Source: Prochloron sp. SP5CPC1 (lineage in GTDB: Bacteria; Cyanobacteriota; Cyanobacteriia; Cyanobacteriales; Prochloraceae). Taken from it: a stretch of 32,928 bases of DNA. The stretch is taken from positions 1-32,928 of the forward strand of contig JACONB010000017.1 of the NCBI GenBank assembly GCA_014323965.1, given 5' to 3'. The notes beneath the pieces are model-generated. The model saw only the letters and a list, made by a program, of their open reading frames with translations, ran no database searches and was not told the origin of the DNA. Each line of letters starts with the position of its first letter. Position 1 is the first letter of the stretch. The translations under genes and the position numbers were made by a program. Below are positions 32,170-32,928 of the stretch, in pieces.

Positions 32170-32651
32170 CTCCTGCAAACTGTGGATGACTAATCCTTTG
32201 ACAAATTCCTGCTATCATATTTGGTACTGCTTACACAGGTCAGATAGATTTTCTTGGCCTTTCCTTCCTTAGTTGTTGTTTCCCGGCAACCCCTTTATAA
32301 GGTTCTTTGCCATATCTGTATTCCGTCCTAAGTCTGGTCTCGTTTGCTGCGGGCAATTGTTTCCGCTGTTACCAGCTTTCGTTTCGTTCCCGCGTCCTAT
32401 CCGTCGTTCCCGATAGAGTTTGCTAGACTCCCTCCTGGTTACCAACCCAGGTGGTTACCGACGTTTTTCGTCGTTCTAAATCCAGAATTGTTTTGAGCAT
32501 TTAGGTCTCACCAGTTCGCCTGCGGGTCACACCCCAGGGAAGCCCGTATCGAAAAAATAACCGGGCGGGTATATCTTCTTGTTTGGCACTGTGTGCTGAC
32601 CATTTCTGGCCCACCTCCATGTTAGACGCTTTTAACGGTGATTCACTTACT

Positions 32652-32679
32652 GCCCCCGGCATTGATTAATGGCGGGGGC
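32652..32679 (+). repeat. Short imperfect hairpin, GGCAT/ATGGC family, copy 5
   Basis: Arms GCCCCCGGCATT (32652-32663) and AATGGCGGGGGC (32668-32679) with GATT loop and the same G-G mismatch. It has one more outer pair than copy 4. It is followed by GGGGGCGGC, an extra G-rich run. Confidence 0.8.
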
Positions 32680-32848
32680 CGGGGGCGGCTTTAGCCTCTA
32701 ACGACTCGCCCGTTTTTCACATGGTTCACTTAAGTTATTCCGGTATTCTCCCCATTAGCGCCAGTGTGGTTATCCACCGCTTGTTTACCTCTGATTGCGC
32801 CCTGTTTCCAGCTTCACTCCGGGTGACAAACCCTCGGTGTGGAAAGAA

Positions 32849-32876
32849 GCTCACAGAGGCACAGAGGCGCAGAGGA
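32849..32876 (-). repeat. CTCTGCGCC-type repeat at the window end
   Basis: GCTCACAGAGGCACAGAGGC then GCAGAGGA, inverse of the family at 11346. It marks where the intron leader stops being recognisable. The last 50 bases of the window hold nothing I can identify. Confidence 0.55.
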
Positions 32877-32928
32877 TAGCACGGTATGGATGAGCGCTTC
32901 AAACGCCTGTTTATAAATCCTCCGTGCC

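Larger units (their letters stand above)
29887..32848 (-). mobile_element. Group II intron (bacterial, ORF-containing), 5' limit uncertain
   Basis: On the minus strand the order is RNA leader (32848 to about 31772), intron-encoded protein (31771-29980), then domain V/VI-like structure and a 3' end near CCAAC|AGTACT at about 29886/29887. Over 1 kb of leader carries no gene and is rich in hairpins, as expected of domains I-III. The 5' end (normally GTGYG) could not be fixed, and is set here just inside the dispersed repeat at 32849. The leader contains two family hairpins. The encoded protein is broken, so the intron probably cannot move unless helped in trans. Confidence 0.65.

Noticed and set aside
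32144..32679. Two identical hairpins 508 bp apart as a CRISPR or transposon end pair
   Set aside because: They are direct, not inverted, with no further copies at regular spacing and no encoded transposase between them.

Overview
The window is cyanobacterial. It encodes PsbU (photosystem II extrinsic protein), BtpA (photosystem I biogenesis), GUN4-domain proteins, a PerR/type-II peroxiredoxin pair and a meso-DAP-type MurE. It also carries about twelve copies of the HIP1 octamer GCGATCGC and several dispersed repeats typical of filamentous cyanobacteria. The genus cannot be told from the sequence. No rRNA, tRNA or CRISPR array was seen.

Layout. 1-4 kb: 3' part of a DUF3352 gene, an FHA half-domain remnant, an inositol-monophosphatase-family gene and a glycosyl-hydrolase-like (GHL10) gene broken by a small deletion at its predicted active site. 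4-8 kb: a fucosyltransferase-like gene split in two frames, two Uma2 nuclease-like genes, a transglutaminase-like gene and a methyltransferase overlapping it. 8-13 kb: prxII and perR, divergent from a shared promoter region with an operator-like palindrome; a ParDE-type toxin-antitoxin pair; GST; PhzF-like; glutaredoxin-like; murE. 13-18 kb: Rpn/PD-(D/E)XK protein, Ser/Thr kinase-GUN4 fusion, cysteine synthase, 1-Cys peroxiredoxin, psbU. 18-25.8 kb: frameshifted nadB, a btpA-VKOR operon, rimO, a DEAD-box helicase missing about 40 internal residues, threonine synthase. 25.8-29.7 kb: TnpB relic, a GUN4 protein that looks like a kinase-deleted copy of the kinase-GUN4 gene, a decayed YoeB-type toxin-antitoxin module, tldD, and a conserved HTH protein. 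29.9 kb to the end: a group II intron on the minus strand whose RT/maturase/HNH protein is broken by a frameshift and a stop codon.

Two themes stand out. First, a family of short imperfect hairpins (five copies) shares the core GGCAT-Y-loop-R-ATGGC with a constant G-G mismatch, while the outer stem changes in a compensatory way. One copy lies in frame inside a glutaredoxin-like gene, one covers the end of a tnpB relic, and two lie inside the group II intron region. Second, many genes carry small internal deletions or frameshifts (GHL10, nadB, DEAD-box helicase, kinase-GUN4 copy, intron protein, TA relic). This suggests an eroding genome or, less interestingly, assembly or consensus errors. 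Redox functions are well represented (two peroxiredoxins, PerR, GST, glutaredoxin-like, VKOR), but apart from prxII/perR and btpA/VKOR they are not in shared operons.
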